In this document: in pieces, positions 33,240 through 44,510 of the stretch | How the letters are laid out: each line of letters begins with the position of its first letter | Numbering within the stretch: position 1 is the stretch's first letter | Assembly: GCA_947359465.1 (NCBI GenBank) | Contig: OX375882.1 | Span: 48,675,509-48,739,508, forward strand | Direction of reading: 5' to 3' | Length of the DNA: 64,000 bases | DNA from: Metellina segmentata | Taxonomy: Eukaryota; Arthropoda; Arachnida; Araneae; Tetragnathidae | Made by a program: the position numbers and the translations under genes | The notes under the pieces: model-generated | Seen by the model: the letters and a program-made list of their open reading frames with translations, nothing else | Database searches by the model: none | What the model was told of the DNA's origin: nothing

Positions 33240-33870
33240 ACAAATAAATAATGTTTGACAGCATTTCGTGTACGGTATTTCCATACAGTATTCAGTTAAA
33301 TTCTAAGTTCTATACAATTGCGATATGCATCGGTGGCCCTTCGGCATTTGCCCGAAACATCATGTGATCAATCCGCCCCTGAATGTTTTGATACTGTGTG
33401 AATACAGTGGTTTGTTGAGATCCAATTCATTTATATATTATGTATCGAAAGAGTCAGGGTTGATTAGATTTTATTTCTTAAGGATATGGTGAAAAGCGTA
33501 AACATGTAAGATTTTTAGTCATTTATATCAAATGGAGAAGGGAATGAAATGAAAATTTCCTCTTAATAAGGGAGTTTTCTTGAAAATTTTTGTATTGAAA
33601 CTAATGAGAGAGTGAAATAAGCAAGCCTGATTATAAAATCACTGAATCTGACAAATTTTAATCTCCGTGTCCCTTTGTTTCAATAAACGAGTTGAGTTTC
33701 TTACTTGCAAAAATCCACATCAATATTCACTTACATTTGAGACTATAAGCTTACACGGCACTTTGAACTTTGATCTTCTGAACAGACTGCTGGATTTGTA
33801 ACTGCAATGTAACACTCAGGAAAAAAATTCTGGCAGCATGACAAAAATAATGTTTATAAAATCAAAAAGA
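33240..33870. other. Intron, nothing recognised
   Basis: AT-rich spacer between two MITEs. Confidence 0.45.
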
Positions 33871-33876
33871 AACATG

Positions 33877-34281
33877 CAGTGGAACCTTAATTATCCATGC
33901 TCCGATTAAACGAGAGTCTCGGTGTAATCCGATCCAAATTGGATACAAATTTTTCTAGTTTCCTTGCTTTATGAATCTTCCAGTAGCATTAACAGTAACA
34001 TGTAGAACGGTATTTTTTTCTGTATTTCGTGTAGGATGTTTAGTATTATTACATCTGTATCATCCGAGGTGGCCTCGGTTCTCATTTCCTCACATAACCA
34101 TAAACTCAGATAATGCATATGCAGGTCCGAGTTTCAAACGTTTGATATGAAATACAAAACGTCTTATACGAAACACAAAAAAATTTCACTTCTGCCTCTT
34201 CTACAAAACCCACTGAAATTAAGCAGAGGTAAGGTGGTCTAGATCCACATTAAAATACCTCGGATAATCAAGATTCTATTG
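33877..34281. mobile_element. Tigger/pogo-type MITE, 405 bp
   Basis: The left end CAGTGGAACCTTAATTATCC is inverted at the right as CAATAGAATCTTGATTATCC. Almost the same length as the element 640 bp upstream, but the ends differ. Confidence 0.75.
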
Positions 34282-34289
34282 TATTTACA

Positions 34290-35460
34290 AAACAAGATCA
34301 TAAAATTTTGGATCCGTCCATTGAGATGTTTGACGAGCCCGCATCACTTTTTAAAATGGATTAATTTTATAACCTTGGGAAAGTAGCATTTCTATTTATC
34401 CTTAATGCGAGGTATCACAAGAGTAAAACGACCCGTTATTTAAAAGATACTAGATAGTCCTTTTACCATGCAACATTCGCCTTAAAGTTCTAAGGACAGG
34501 AAGTTCTTACATTTTCCATTTTGTACCTTTGTCTAACAAATTAGAGCTCTTACCCAGTCCCTTACAGGGTTGTATCGTATACAATTACCACGTGGTAAAA
34601 GGGCAATACATTTTGTTTACAGCCTTTCCCCCTAGATTTCCCGGTCTTCGTTTATCCATTGACCCTTAAATTATTGCCACAGGCTACTGTACTTCAAAAA
34701 TCCCTCCCCTCTAGTATAAACCACGCCGTTAAAAGATTACATGTGAGGAGGGTGTGGAGAGTCGTTGTTCTCTAAAGAACACTGATTTAAAAAACAAAGC
34801 GATAAATAACCGGACAAATTTACTGTGCGCTCATAATAAAATACAAAACCTTAAATTTTTTTTTATCTATATAAATGTAGAATATATTTTTATATAAAAT
34901 ATTTTCGTTCCTTTCGAGTTATTAATTCGTTTTTGGCCATTTTGTTGCAAAATTAACAGTTTACGCGTTCGGTCTATGTACGTGTGCCCGCATTACGTTA
35001 ATGGAATTTTGCATGTTGTTAGTATTTAGTCATTTAGTAACTAAATTTCATTGCGTCAATCTATCTGTCTGTCTTCCCATTTTATGTCTGTTTTTGTGTT
35101 TCGATTCTGTCTTTAAGTATCACAAATTCCATTCCATTTAATGTTATAAAATGTTATATATATTTTATGAAACGTTAGAGAGATATTAGATGATACACTT
35201 TTTCAATGAGAGAAGACAAATTTTCTTTCTCTACATTTTAAGGCAAGTGCAGAATAGTAAGACTTTCACATTGGTCAACCATTTTCTAATAAAACGTATA
35301 AAAAGTATTCCTTTGAGAAATTTAGAAATGGATATCCTTATCAAATTAGTATATCCTATTTGCCTTAAAGATGGAGAAATTTGAAAATATTGTCACAAGT
35401 CAAAAAATATTGGTTGGAAAATAGATTCTTCTTTTTACGAATTGAGTTACGGCAATTTTA
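34290..35460. other. Intron, nothing recognised
   Basis: No motif, repeat or frame supported. Confidence 0.45.
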
Positions 35461-35465
35461 CAGGA

Positions 35466-35620
35466 TACGAACTTAAGAAAGGGAATTCATACCCCTTGTT
35501 ATTCCAACCCCCTTAAAAAACTTACTATTGTAGTAGTTATCATAGTGTCACCTTTCTAGTTTTGTCATTGAGTAGTGGTGCGATGATGTGGAATGTAGTT
35601 TACTAGCATAGATCTTCTCG
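35466..35620. repeat. Dispersed repeat, copy 2 (see 47-175)
   Basis: GAACTTAAGAAAGGGAATTC and later GTCACCTTTCTAGTTTTGTC align to the copy at the window start. Confidence 0.5.
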
Positions 35621-36500
35621 ACAATAGGTAAAAATCCTGAATATATTTCCAATTTGTCAAATGTGTCAAACTTGGAAAAACATTGCTACGAGCATCTCCT
35701 ATGGAAAAATAGGGTAAAGTCTATTTCTAAGTCAACGTAGTCGTAAACTTTGTGGCAGTTGCAGTTCTAGTGGTAGACAGACAGTAAGCGACTGTGGACG
35801 ATAAGTTCACGATCCTATAGCAAGGCCTTGTATGTCGTTAAAACCGACAACAGATGGAAAACCTCTTTGAGCTATACAGGATCGTTTCCGAAACTTTTTC
35901 GAAAGATGATTTTGGTAACACTACATGACAGTTCGCTAGCTATTTTCATGATTACATTTCATTTGAGTTTAAACCATATGCTTGTTTGAAACTGTAACCA
36001 GACAAGAACCACTACTTTCAACTTCTTTCTTTGACCAACCATTCTTCCTGTAATTCCATACACTCTTCCTGCCCATTTGTTGTTTACTTTTATGCTAAAC
36101 TCCAAGGGCGTAGAAGAAAAAGATAGGGAATCTTTTTTAAAAAAAAATGGGGTATGGACGAGTCCACAGTATATCTCAACTTGTCTCTCATTGCACCATT
36201 TTTGTTCTTCCTAATTTACCTCATATTGAATTTCACCGCTAGACAAACACTTAGGAACGCTCGTCCATCATTGATTCCAGATTCCAAGTACTCTTTTTCA
36301 GTTCCTAATCCGTTCTAGATTCCTTCTTGGAGTTGCGAAACATAGCGGCCTCAAAATTCAGACTTAACGAATAATACTTAAAAAGTCGTGGGCAATAAAA
36401 GAAGAAGGGTCCTCAGTGTATTGACTTTTCTCCTCTTTGCAATCAAAGCAGAGATCTTCAGAGGTGTTAAATTATTGACCGTAGTAAATGTATTCTTGTT

Positions 36501-36505
<5 letters not shown>

Positions 36506-36537
<32 letters not shown>
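36506..36537. repeat. Poly-T tract (32 T)
   Basis: Could be the tail of a minus-strand retrocopy, but the adjacent 36540-36720 shows no recognisable source gene. Confidence 0.9.
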
Positions 36538-36539
<2 letters not shown>

Positions 36540-36929
36540 GTTCTTGAGTGAAATAAAAAGTTAGGAGAAATGAGGAAATAGGGGTAGAATCGGGGACAGC
36601 ATTTCTGTGACTACAAGATGAGGGGCAGGATGAAACCACTGAAAAGTCTGAGGTCTCCAAAATTTTGGAGAGAATTTTCAGGGAACCTCGCAAAACGAGA
36701 GAGATCTTAAAAAAAATCAGAAAAACATTTTAAATGGCAAATCTAAGCAAGGTGCCACAGGCGAGACGACTTTTTGCTATTTTCAACATTGGCGACTAGT
36801 GTTATATTTCTAAACAAAATCTTCTCAAATGCTACTAATTTCCTATTATCTTTTAATCTTCTTATATTTTTTTCTCCTTTCTTCATATTTTCTTATAATT
36901 AAAAAATCTTTGAATGCACCTAATAAAAA

Positions 36930-37012
36930 TTAAGTCCCACTTGATTAGCGGAAGTAAAATATTCCTCATTACACCTGGTTTGTTTGCACTGAATATCCGT
37001 CTCGAACGAACA
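36930..37012 (+). repeat. TGACGTCA MITE family end fragment
   Basis: GCGGAAGTAAAATATTCCTC, CACCTGGTTTGTTT and ACTGAATATCC match the family terminus. Confidence 0.6.
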
Positions 37013-37095
37013 ACATTATAAAAATAAAAATGTGCTAAACACCAAAACTTTTGTTCATAAAAATGAATAAAAGCGTTTAAAAAAAAGAAAAAAGA

Positions 37096-37103
<8 letters not shown>

Positions 37104-37183
<80 letters not shown>
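37104..37183. repeat. (TA)n microsatellite, ~80 bp
   Basis: Preceded by an A-rich tract. Confidence 0.95.
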
Positions 37184-37185
<2 letters not shown>

Positions 37186-37199
37186 CGATGTAATTTCCA

Positions 37200-38320
37200 C
37201 ATTACTTTTATTTTCGCTTCCTGTCTCTTGATTTCAGAAACCTAACGGCCGTTATCACAAAAGGTATTATCCGAGTTAAACCGTGGATAGTACCCAGGTT
37301 ATGGAAACAACCGAATTCGCAATGCCTGATCCGTGGTTTAAACCGCCGTTTCGGTGTTGCATTCTGATCCTCCGAAATCGTTGAATTAAATCTCGGTTGA
37401 GAGTTACGCATGCGCAGTACTATCTTTTATCGAAAGAAGCGAGAAAACAAAATGGACGACACACTTCATTCTGTGCTAAATTGCGGTGTTCTTGCGACGA
37501 CACTCATTCAACTGATCTTATATGAATCGGAACAAGAACGTGATTACATTTTCTATAAAATAGATATGCCCAGATGTGTTCTGTTTTGAACTAGAATTTG
37601 AGTCGCCAAAGTAAAACCCAATGAGAGAGCGAACGGTAGAATATGACCATGGCAGATGCAAATTCGTCGTAGAATAAAAATTATTCTGTTGATTTATTAC
37701 GAATGATAGAAAATTTGTTACCTAATGCAAGTTACTTTTCACACCACCAACACACACCCATACAGACAAGTACAAAGATAATCGGATTACATATATTTGT
37801 CAAGGCATTGCGTACAAATCTTTCTCGCAAAATTTAGGTTTCCATAAAATTTGAAATTAAATACTTTTGCCTTTTTTTATTCCAAACCCAAATAAAATTA
37901 CCGTTTGCGTTCTATTAAAATCACAATTTGGAATCAATTCTACGGCGAAGTACGTGGTTGATCAGTATGAATGCAGATTCGGGCGTCATGACAAATGTAA
38001 ATAATATCACGTGATCTCGAGGAGACGGCAGTAGCCAACCACAGCGAGCGTATCATTTCAATCCGAGGATCACTTGACCCGCCGTTTGAAAATACGGTTT
38101 TTGATAATCCGCGGTGTAACTCTGCCCCTCGGATCAACTGATCCTCGAGTTAACTTGAGACTTGTGAATATGACTGTAAGAATCCTAGAGGAGGCTACGG
38201 TACTTATACATACGAAAGCGACAGGAAGCAGAAGGGGAGAGCAGAACCTTGTAAATCATAACACGAAACGCGTGTGTACGACAAGCTTAATTCGCTCCTG
38301 TCTTTGAGATGACTGCTGCT
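37200..38320. repeat. Possible PIF/Harbinger-like derivative
   Basis: Scattered GTTATCACAAAAGG...ATTATCCG at the left and, roughly inverted, TTTTTGATAATCCGCGGTGT at the right, with GCATGCGCAGTACTATC near the left. Balanced base composition. The ends are too weak to delimit. Confidence 0.25.
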
Positions 38321-38711
38321 TGAAACGATGGTGCTCCTCACACTTGTCCTTATTCATTTATGTAAAGAAAAAGAAATGAGAAGTTACGAATTCTATGGTT
38401 TCGTGAATTGAAAGAAACTATTCAACTTCAAAAACGGCGACAATATTTCAAGTTTTCCGTTATTAATATGGTTGTTAAAAAAGTTGCAAGACTCCAAATA
38501 TATAATTGATCGTTGCAGATCTTATGCCTTATTCATACGGGACTATAAAATCCTGAGACAAAAAAATTTTGACTCGTAAATTTCATTCCTTTTTTTTTTC
38601 ATATATTTCTGGAACTTTTGTTCCAGATTGTTTGATGTAAAAAGATGCTTCAGACAAAGTAAAGTCCCTGTTAACTCCGAGAAAGATTTAGTGAATAATT
38701 TCTGTTATTAA

Positions 38712-38790
38712 CCCTCCAAGTGGTCTCGAAGAGATATCTCGTCCAACAAGATGTGATCAGTTTTCCTTGACGAGATGCAGAGACAAAACT
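38712..38790 (+). mobile_element. TTAA MITE family, left-end fragment
   Basis: TTAA at 38708-38711 then CCCTCCAAGTGGTCTCGAAG and AGATATCTCGTC. No right end. Confidence 0.55.
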
Positions 38791-38989
38791 GCCCTTTTAT
38801 TCTAAGGAAATGAATATCCATATACGATAAATAAACTGTTCCCAGCCCAGAACACGACACAAATTGGAAGTTTTTACATCAGACTAGCCTCTACCGGTCA
38901 GTTTTCAACACGAAGATAAGCCAACAGGAGAGGTGAAGGGTAGATGTTCATACGAGGATGATTGATATATAAGGTTATTTTATATTGGT

Positions 38990-39062
38990 AAGTAGTTAAT
39001 TGACGTCCCATTGAAGCAACACAGCGGGTTATTGGCGAGAGTCCGGGATTAATTCTTAAGGG
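38990..39062 (-). repeat. SINE type A tail fragment
   Basis: Plus strand CATTGAAGCAACACAGCGGG, TTATTGGCGA and GTCCGGGATTAA. Confidence 0.65.
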
Positions 39063-39378
39063 TAATGGTAATGGTAATTTTAGTTAACGTCGTAGTAGAG
39101 CAACACAACGGGCTATTGACGACGGTCCGGGATCAGTCCCTTCAGGGAAAGATCCAGGGACAACGCCTCGTATCAGTCATATGATAACAACACCTGAACT
39201 GGCTCCCCACTCTCCAAACTTTCACACGTCGCCAACCTGAGGACATTTGAGCCACAACTGATTTGACATGCTCCAGCGCCCCCATGTACACGACGGTCTT
39301 TGGCTGGACCGAGCTTCGAACTCACAACCCTCCGGTTGCTATGCCTTTACTCTTCCAGTTAGGTTACCGCTGCCGTTT
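39063..39378 (-). repeat. SINE type A, near full length
   Basis: Tail GGTAATGGTAATTTTAG, body GAGCAACACAACGGGCTATT and TGACGACGGTCCGGGATCAG, then ACACGACGGTCTTTGG. The head (inverted) has GGGTTGTGAGTTCGAAG and ends CGGCAGCGG. It lies directly against another type A fragment. Confidence 0.8.
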
Positions 39379-39589
39379 TATATCATTGTCAAATCTCTCG
39401 AATAAATTAAGTTTCCGACGAAAGAAAGTAATGAAAGTTGTGTCAAATTGAAGAAAAGTTATTTTTTTCAAACATTATAACATTATTTTCAACGGTTTTC
39501 ATTTATGGTAACTGTTACCACATTTTCCACACGTGCTGGCCACATTTCCTTTTTCGTCCGTAATGAAAATATGAGGTTTGTTATTGTTC

Positions 39590-40065
39590 CATTTCTTCAG
39601 AACAACAACTCCAACATTCCCTAAGCGACTTTCAACATCTCTCGCAGCTTTGGTAACCACAAGTCGGACCGCGTTAAATCTGGGCTGTAAGGAGGGTGTG
39701 GAACAAGCGTGGATTTCAGGCTTGTCACTGTATCCAACGTTTGTCGATTACAATGTCACCGTGTCGAAAACTTCTTTTTCCTGGCCTCAATCTTCGGTTG
39801 CGTTGTTTGAGTGTTCGTAAGATTTTACAGTGCGTTTGAAGTTAATCGTTGTTCCTTTGGGCAGAAATACCGCGCAAATCACTCCCCTTGAGTCCCCAAA
39901 AATGGTCATCATGAGTTTCTTGAAGGAATTCTGGAATACCTTTCACTCGCGCGCGCGCGCGCGCGGAAAACCGGAGTGATGATTTTCTATGGATTGACTG
40001 TTGTTTTCTGGGTCATAATGATGAATCCAATCTGTGAATTCTGATTGACGAGCTTCCTGTCAAAA
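39590..40065 (-). pseudogene. Mariner (DD34D-type) transposase fragment, frameshifted
   Basis: On the minus strand, in shifting frames: TDWIHHYDPENNSQS (around the first Asp), MMTIFGDSRGVICAVFLPKG then TTINFKRT, and HPPYSPDLTRSDLWLPKL carrying the third Asp motif (SPDL..SD). This order is that of mariner transposases. The second Asp block is missing or scrambled, and a (CG)n tract interrupts the sequence at 39949-39965. No inverted repeats found. Confidence 0.7.
39949..39965. repeat. (CG)n tract
   Basis: About 17 bp of alternating CG inside the mariner relic. Confidence 0.9.
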
Positions 40066-40404
40066 ACTATTACTGATCACTGCTTTATTCCTATCAACGA
40101 CTAACAAATCCTTCCCAAACAAAACCTTCCTAACAAAAACTTCCCACCCACGACTAACAAATTTTAGTGCTCAAAGATTGCAAACAGAGAAAACTAAGCT
40201 AGTGCACCACACAATACACCATACAAGCGTATGCACAAACGTTATTCCCTCAACTAATAGCGATGCTACACGTTAGGAGGTCTTGATTTTCAATCAACCC
40301 TCGTATTTTTTAAATAGAAAGTGCAGTTCACATACTGATCTAAATTTTTTAAAAAAGTGGACGGGGCTGTGTCGGGACACGGCTGCTACGTTTACCATCC
40401 ATTA

Positions 40405-40480
40405 CATTGATCCCGGACTGTCGTCAATAGCCAATTGAGTTACTCTAGTACGACGTTAGTTAAAAATTACCAATTACCCT
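40405..40480 (+). repeat. SINE type A tail fragment
   Basis: GATCCCGGACTGTCGTCAAT, GTTACTCTAGTACGACGTTA. Confidence 0.7.
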
Positions 40481-40499
40481 TATTAGAAAATAATCAAAA

Positions 40500-41080
40500 G
40501 TAAGAGTTCAAAATTGCAAAGCAATTTTAATAATACATTCATTTGACTTATCAATTATCACTCATTTATCTCTGATTGAATTATCACTCGTAGTTATATT
40601 TTCTACCCTTCCGTCTCGTTAAACTCATGTTTTCACTTGGTGGTACCTTATAATTCTGAGGGGTAATCTTAGAGTTTAAAAATACTATTTTATTTTTATG
40701 GCCTAGACGGTTTCTACTTGTGTGTGGGGAGATGAAAAGAATGTACAACTGGGAAGGATCTGTCGTTGAATGATATCCCTGTCTTGCTTCTGAAAACAGA
40801 GTTCTACGAATGCCAGGACCTAGAAAAAATAAGATTATTTCCTCCCCATTCGTGTTTTGCTTGTGGAGTCAGGAATCACAAAGTAAATATTTACAAGATG
40901 TTATCACCAGTGTTGATTGCATTCTAGTTCTACAGAGGATTAAAATGAAAAAATTACAGAAATTGAAACAAAATTATCTTGTTATTGTTGTGAAGATGCA
41001 AACTAGCAGAACTAGTCAATAAATTATATATTAAACTTCATATTTAAATTTAGTTACATTAAAAACTTAATGGTCGGTAG
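40500..41080. other. Intron, nothing recognised
   Basis: No supported feature. Confidence 0.45.
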
Positions 41081-41084
41081 GTTT

Positions 41085-41262
41085 TTCATTAACGTTGCAC
41101 TGGAACAACACAACGGGCTATTTTCCACGGTCCGAGATCAAACCCGAAGGGAAGATCCGAGGTCAATACCACTTAACTTTGAACTACGCTCCGATGACGA
41201 GGTCACACCTGAGCTGGAATCCCACTCTTGATTCACCCGCACGGTCTTTGGTTGAATTCGAA
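41085..41262 (-). repeat. SINE type A copy, partial
   Basis: Plus strand ACAACACAACGGGCTATTTT, GAAGATCCGAGG, CGATGACGAGG and GCACGGTCTTTGG. Confidence 0.7.
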
Positions 41263-41802
41263 CTAGAACTTAATGGAGTACTTGATGTACTTAATGGTAC
41301 TTGATGGTACTTGTTTTGAAGTGTAACCTCATGGGTACTATTTCGCACTGACAATAATCTACATCAATGAAATTGACGCATTGAAGCCGCATGTGGACTT
41401 TGACATATCCTGAACTGCAATTCGTTGTGAACTTTGGTGAGCTTCGGAGTAACTATTTTTGTTAAGAGAGGTTTCTTTGTAAGTGTGAAGAAACACGTAC
41501 CCACATGCATTTGTGTACATTTCGACTGAGGAAATCTACGTTCTTACACTTGGCAAGGTTAAGGTTTCTCAACTTTTTCCCTGGTTCGGAGGAAACATTT
41601 AAAAGCTTGTGTAAAATGCGTCACTGTATTTTATTCTTCATGGAACATGATGGATGGTGGAAGAATGGAATGTCATGAAGAACTCGTCTATTTTTCTTCA
41701 TGGAATGAAGAACTCATTCTATTCTTCTTCACCCAACATACATTTGTTTACCGCTACCCATCTTGGTTAAAAACATTTGAATAGGGCTTCCAATACATGG
41801 GA

Positions 41803-42060
41803 GGGATATTCAGTGTAAACAAACCAGGCGGTCTGCGAAGATTCTACTTCCGCCACCAATGATACCTACATAACAGGGTTACCTTAAAAAAGCAGTTTAT
41901 CGCCCTTTTTGGCAGCGTTTGGTGTTTAATTTAACTGTTGTTGCCAATCAACTATTATATATTAATTCAGAAATTAGCCAAGTGACGTCACGTTTGGAAT
42001 ACATACATGAAACACGTATCCAAACAGAAATACTACCGCCATTTATACTTAGTATGATAA
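41803..42060 (-). repeat. TGACGTCA MITE family, both ends present
   Basis: Left end GGATATTCAGTGTAAACAAA then CCAGG. The body has TTGGCAGCG, TTGCCAATCAACTATTAT and TGACGTCACGTTTGGAATAC, ending CTACCGCCATTTATACTTAG. Confidence 0.75.
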
Positions 42061-42234
42061 AAATAATATGCTGATCAAAATCAACAGAGAGAGATGCCAA
42101 TCCAAATAGATATTTTCAGTAGTATGAGAGAAAAATCAGTAGTTCTAAAAATTTGTTTTATTAATCAATTGGGATGCCATTTTCCTCTATTCACTGAAAT
42201 TACCCTTTTCACACATAAGCCTAATAACAAAATA

Positions 42235-43634
42235 CACTGTTGTTTGAAAAAAATGCAACACCATGAAGGAATCATCCGAATGAAATGAAATTTGCATAAA
42301 ATGTCAATTATAGGATGTTTTGCAAAGTAGTAAAGTTTCAGAGCCACCACGCATGCGTGGTTTGAGCAGCACCCTCTGAACTGATGCTAAAAGCGTATAA
42401 ATAGAGGGGTGTAGCAGGACGTTGAAAATAGTGCATGGTTATTTTTTAGTGGCGAACGTTTAGTGAGACCTAAGTATGCCTCCAAGATGAAATAGAGTGA
42501 AATTTCAACAACTTACGGAGTTTGAATGGGGGAGAATCATCGGCCTTTGTGAAGGAGGATTTTCCTATCGCGCAATAGCAGTTCGTGTGCAGCGGAACAA
42601 TTCCAGTGATGCGAGTTTGGAAACAGTGGACCGACGAGCACCGGACAACTCGAAAAACTGGGAGCGAACAGCGCGCGATGATAGACACCTGGTCCACATG
42701 GCGGTGAATGACCGTACAGCTTCCTCTATTCAGTTGGCAGCGCTTTGGTCTACTGCTACAGGTGTACTAATGTCGGCTTCGTCAATTCGCCGACGTCTGC
42801 TGCACCGTGGACTGCGTGCAAGGATTCCTTTATACAGGATCCCCCTCACGCCAAACCATCGACGGCTGCGTCTGCAATGGGCTCATGATCACAGAGCCTG
42901 GCGGGCTGATTTGCAACAAGTTGTCTTTTCTGACGAATCCCGCTTAAATTTGTGGAACCACGATGACTGCATTCGTGTTAAATGCTATGCCGGTGAACGC
43001 TGCCTTCCAGAGTGCGTTATCGAATATCATAGTGGCCGAACACCCGGAGTTATGGTCTGGGATGCGATTTCGTATCATGGACGATTACAGCTGCTACGAA
43101 TTGAGGGTAATCTGAATAGCAACAGGTACGTCCGTGAAGTGCTAGAGCCCGAAGTCGTTCCCTTCCTTCAAGGCATCACTGGAGCTATCTTTCAACAGGA
43201 TAATGCACGCCCACATGTTGCAAGGAATGTTCGAGACTTCTTTTCAGCCAAACACATGCAACTTCTTCCTTGGCCTGCTTATTCGCCGGATATGTCACCT
43301 ATTGAGCAAGTGTGGGATTTGGTTGGTCGGCGTCTCGCTCGTGATCCGCGTCCTACAGCTTAAAATGACGAACTTTGGATGCGCATACAAACAATATGGA
43401 ATTCTCTTCCACAAGCAGACATTCAACATCTGTTTCATTCCATGCCACGTCGTATAGCAGCACTTATTGCCGCGCGTGGTGGCTACACCAAATACTGATG
43501 TCGAACACTTAATATTGTCTTTTTGCTTTGAAAATTTATTCATTTATTTGTACTAATACAAGCCGTTTGTGTATTAAATTTCATTTAATTCTGATGACTC
43601 CTTCATGGTGTTGCATTTTTTACAAACATCAGTA
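42235..43634 (+). mobile_element. Tc1-like transposon, 1400 bp, both ends intact
   Basis: Bounded by TA at 42233-42234 and 43635-43636. Left end CACTGTTGTTTGAAAAAAAT; right end inverted TACTGATGTTTGTAAAAAAT. Both continue GCAACACCATGAAGGA and similarity extends about 55 bp. One transposase frame fills the middle. The close match of the two ends makes this one of the younger insertions. Confidence 0.95.
42476..43498 (+). pseudogene. Tc1 transposase (DD34E), nearly full length but broken
   Basis: The ATG at 42476 reads MPPR then a TGA at codon 5, then NRVKFQQLTEFEWGRIIGLC. A local frameshift pair around 42600-42670 scrambles the DNA-binding domain (the alternate frame reads MRVWKQWTDEHRTTRKTGS). 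The catalytic core is intact: QVVFSDESRLNLW (first Asp), IFQQDNARPHVARNV (second Asp) and AYSPDMSPIEQVWDLV (Glu). A TAA at 43361 follows RRLARDPRPTA. The same frame then continues NDELWMRIQTIWNSLPQADI and ends AARGGYTKY at the TGA 43496-43498, the usual C-terminus. It has two nonsense codons plus the small frameshift; it cannot make functional enzyme as it stands. Confidence 0.93.
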
Positions 43635-43675
43635 TATAATGCATCATGGACGAAATGTTAATTTGTAATTATTAA

Positions 43676-43894
43676 CCCTTCTGGTGGCTGTATCTATAAG
43701 GTATGTTCTCATTAGAAGAAAGCTGAACGTATCTTGATGGACGAGATATCTCGTTGCGAGAGGAAAACAGACCAGGTCTTTTGTTCTCGAGATCATCAAA
43801 ACACCAGAAATATCCTGAAGACGAGGTATCTCATCATTAGCAAATTTGATCATATCTTTATAAACGAGATATTTAGTCGAAACTATTTTTAGGG
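43676..43894. mobile_element. TTAA-flanked piggyBac-like MITE, 219 bp
   Basis: TTAA at 43672-43675 and 43895-43898. Ends CCCTTCTGGTGG and, inverted, CCCTAAAAATAG. The interior has GACGAGATATCTCG, GACGAGGTATCTC and ACGAGATATTTAGTCGAAAC modules. It sits 41 bp from the end of the Tc1 element. Confidence 0.75.
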
Positions 43895-44057
43895 TTAAAC
43901 AGAGTCTTTCAACACTTTTGTTCCTTAGAGTCTGGTTTGTTCTCTAAAGTATGACTTTAGATTTCGTTTATAGTATGACTTAGATTAATTCGTTAGTATG
44001 GTGATGTATTTTTAAAACTTTCTGGTATCTTACATCTTCTTGTATTCTTTCTTGTAG

Positions 44058-44179
44058 GGTTCTTGTAGGTGCGCCGCGTGCTCAGACCAACCAGCCCAAT
44101 GTCACAGTAGGGGGTGCAGTCTTCAGGTGTGGGATGGAATCGACCGCAAATTGCGATGCCGTTCCCTTTGACATCACAG
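44058..44179 (+). CDS. if: Integrin alpha (alphaPS2-like), coding exon 2
   Basis: Second coding exon, residues 64-104. The acceptor is a pyrimidine-rich tract ending TTTCTTGTAG at 44057. The first base completes Trp64, followed by VLVGAPRAQ, the hallmark outer strand of integrin propeller blade 1 (W.LVGAP.A), then GGAVFRC. Cys88 and Cys96 sit where integrin alpha chains make the first propeller disulphide. PNVT (N78) is an N-glycosylation sequon. The exon ends in phase 1 at ACAG|GTAAGG. A recent-looking 150-bp tandem duplication lies immediately downstream in intron 2. No frame in the surrounding kilobases offers an alternative gene. Confidence 0.9.
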
Positions 44180-44213
44180 GTAAGGCAATGATTATTTCCA
44201 AGTGCAGCAGGTT

Positions 44214-44510
44214 AAAAAGCCACTATCCTTTTCAACAATATCCGATCACCGATCACGAATTGATTACTCTTACCTAAGTTTAGCATTTCATCTCCTGATT
44301 TAAATTCATTGTTCAATACCCGTTTCTCAAGATTTTATTGAGTTTGTTTGAAATTAGTCTTAATCACTATCCTTTTCAACAATATCCGAGCACGAATTGG
44401 TTACTCTCACCTAAGTTTAGCATTCCATCTCCCTGATTTAAATTCATTGTTCAATGCCCGTTGCTCAAGATTATTGAGTTTGTTTGAAATTAGTCTTATC
44501 GTGTTTGCAT
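44214..44510. repeat. Tandem duplication, 2 units of ~145 bp
   Basis: CACTATCCTTTTCAACAATA and onward to GTTTGAAATTAGTCTTA occurs twice with small differences (one extra CGATCAC in unit 1). It begins about 35 bp after the exon 2 donor. Confidence 0.9.

Larger units (their letters stand above)
12283..44057 (+). other. Integrin intron 1 (about 31.8 kb, transposon-laden)
   Basis: Bounded by GTAAGT at 12283 and TTGTAG at 44057, phase 2. It holds most of the nested mobile elements listed here. Large first introns in integrin and other receptor genes often carry enhancers, but none can be named from sequence alone. Confidence 0.85.

Noticed and set aside
36540..36720. Processed pseudogene in front of the poly-T run
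   Set aside because: The minus-strand frame has no recognisable source protein and no polyadenylation signal near the tract.
37104..37183. AT-rich replication origin or matrix attachment site
   Set aside because: A plain (TA)n microsatellite; nothing else supports such a role.
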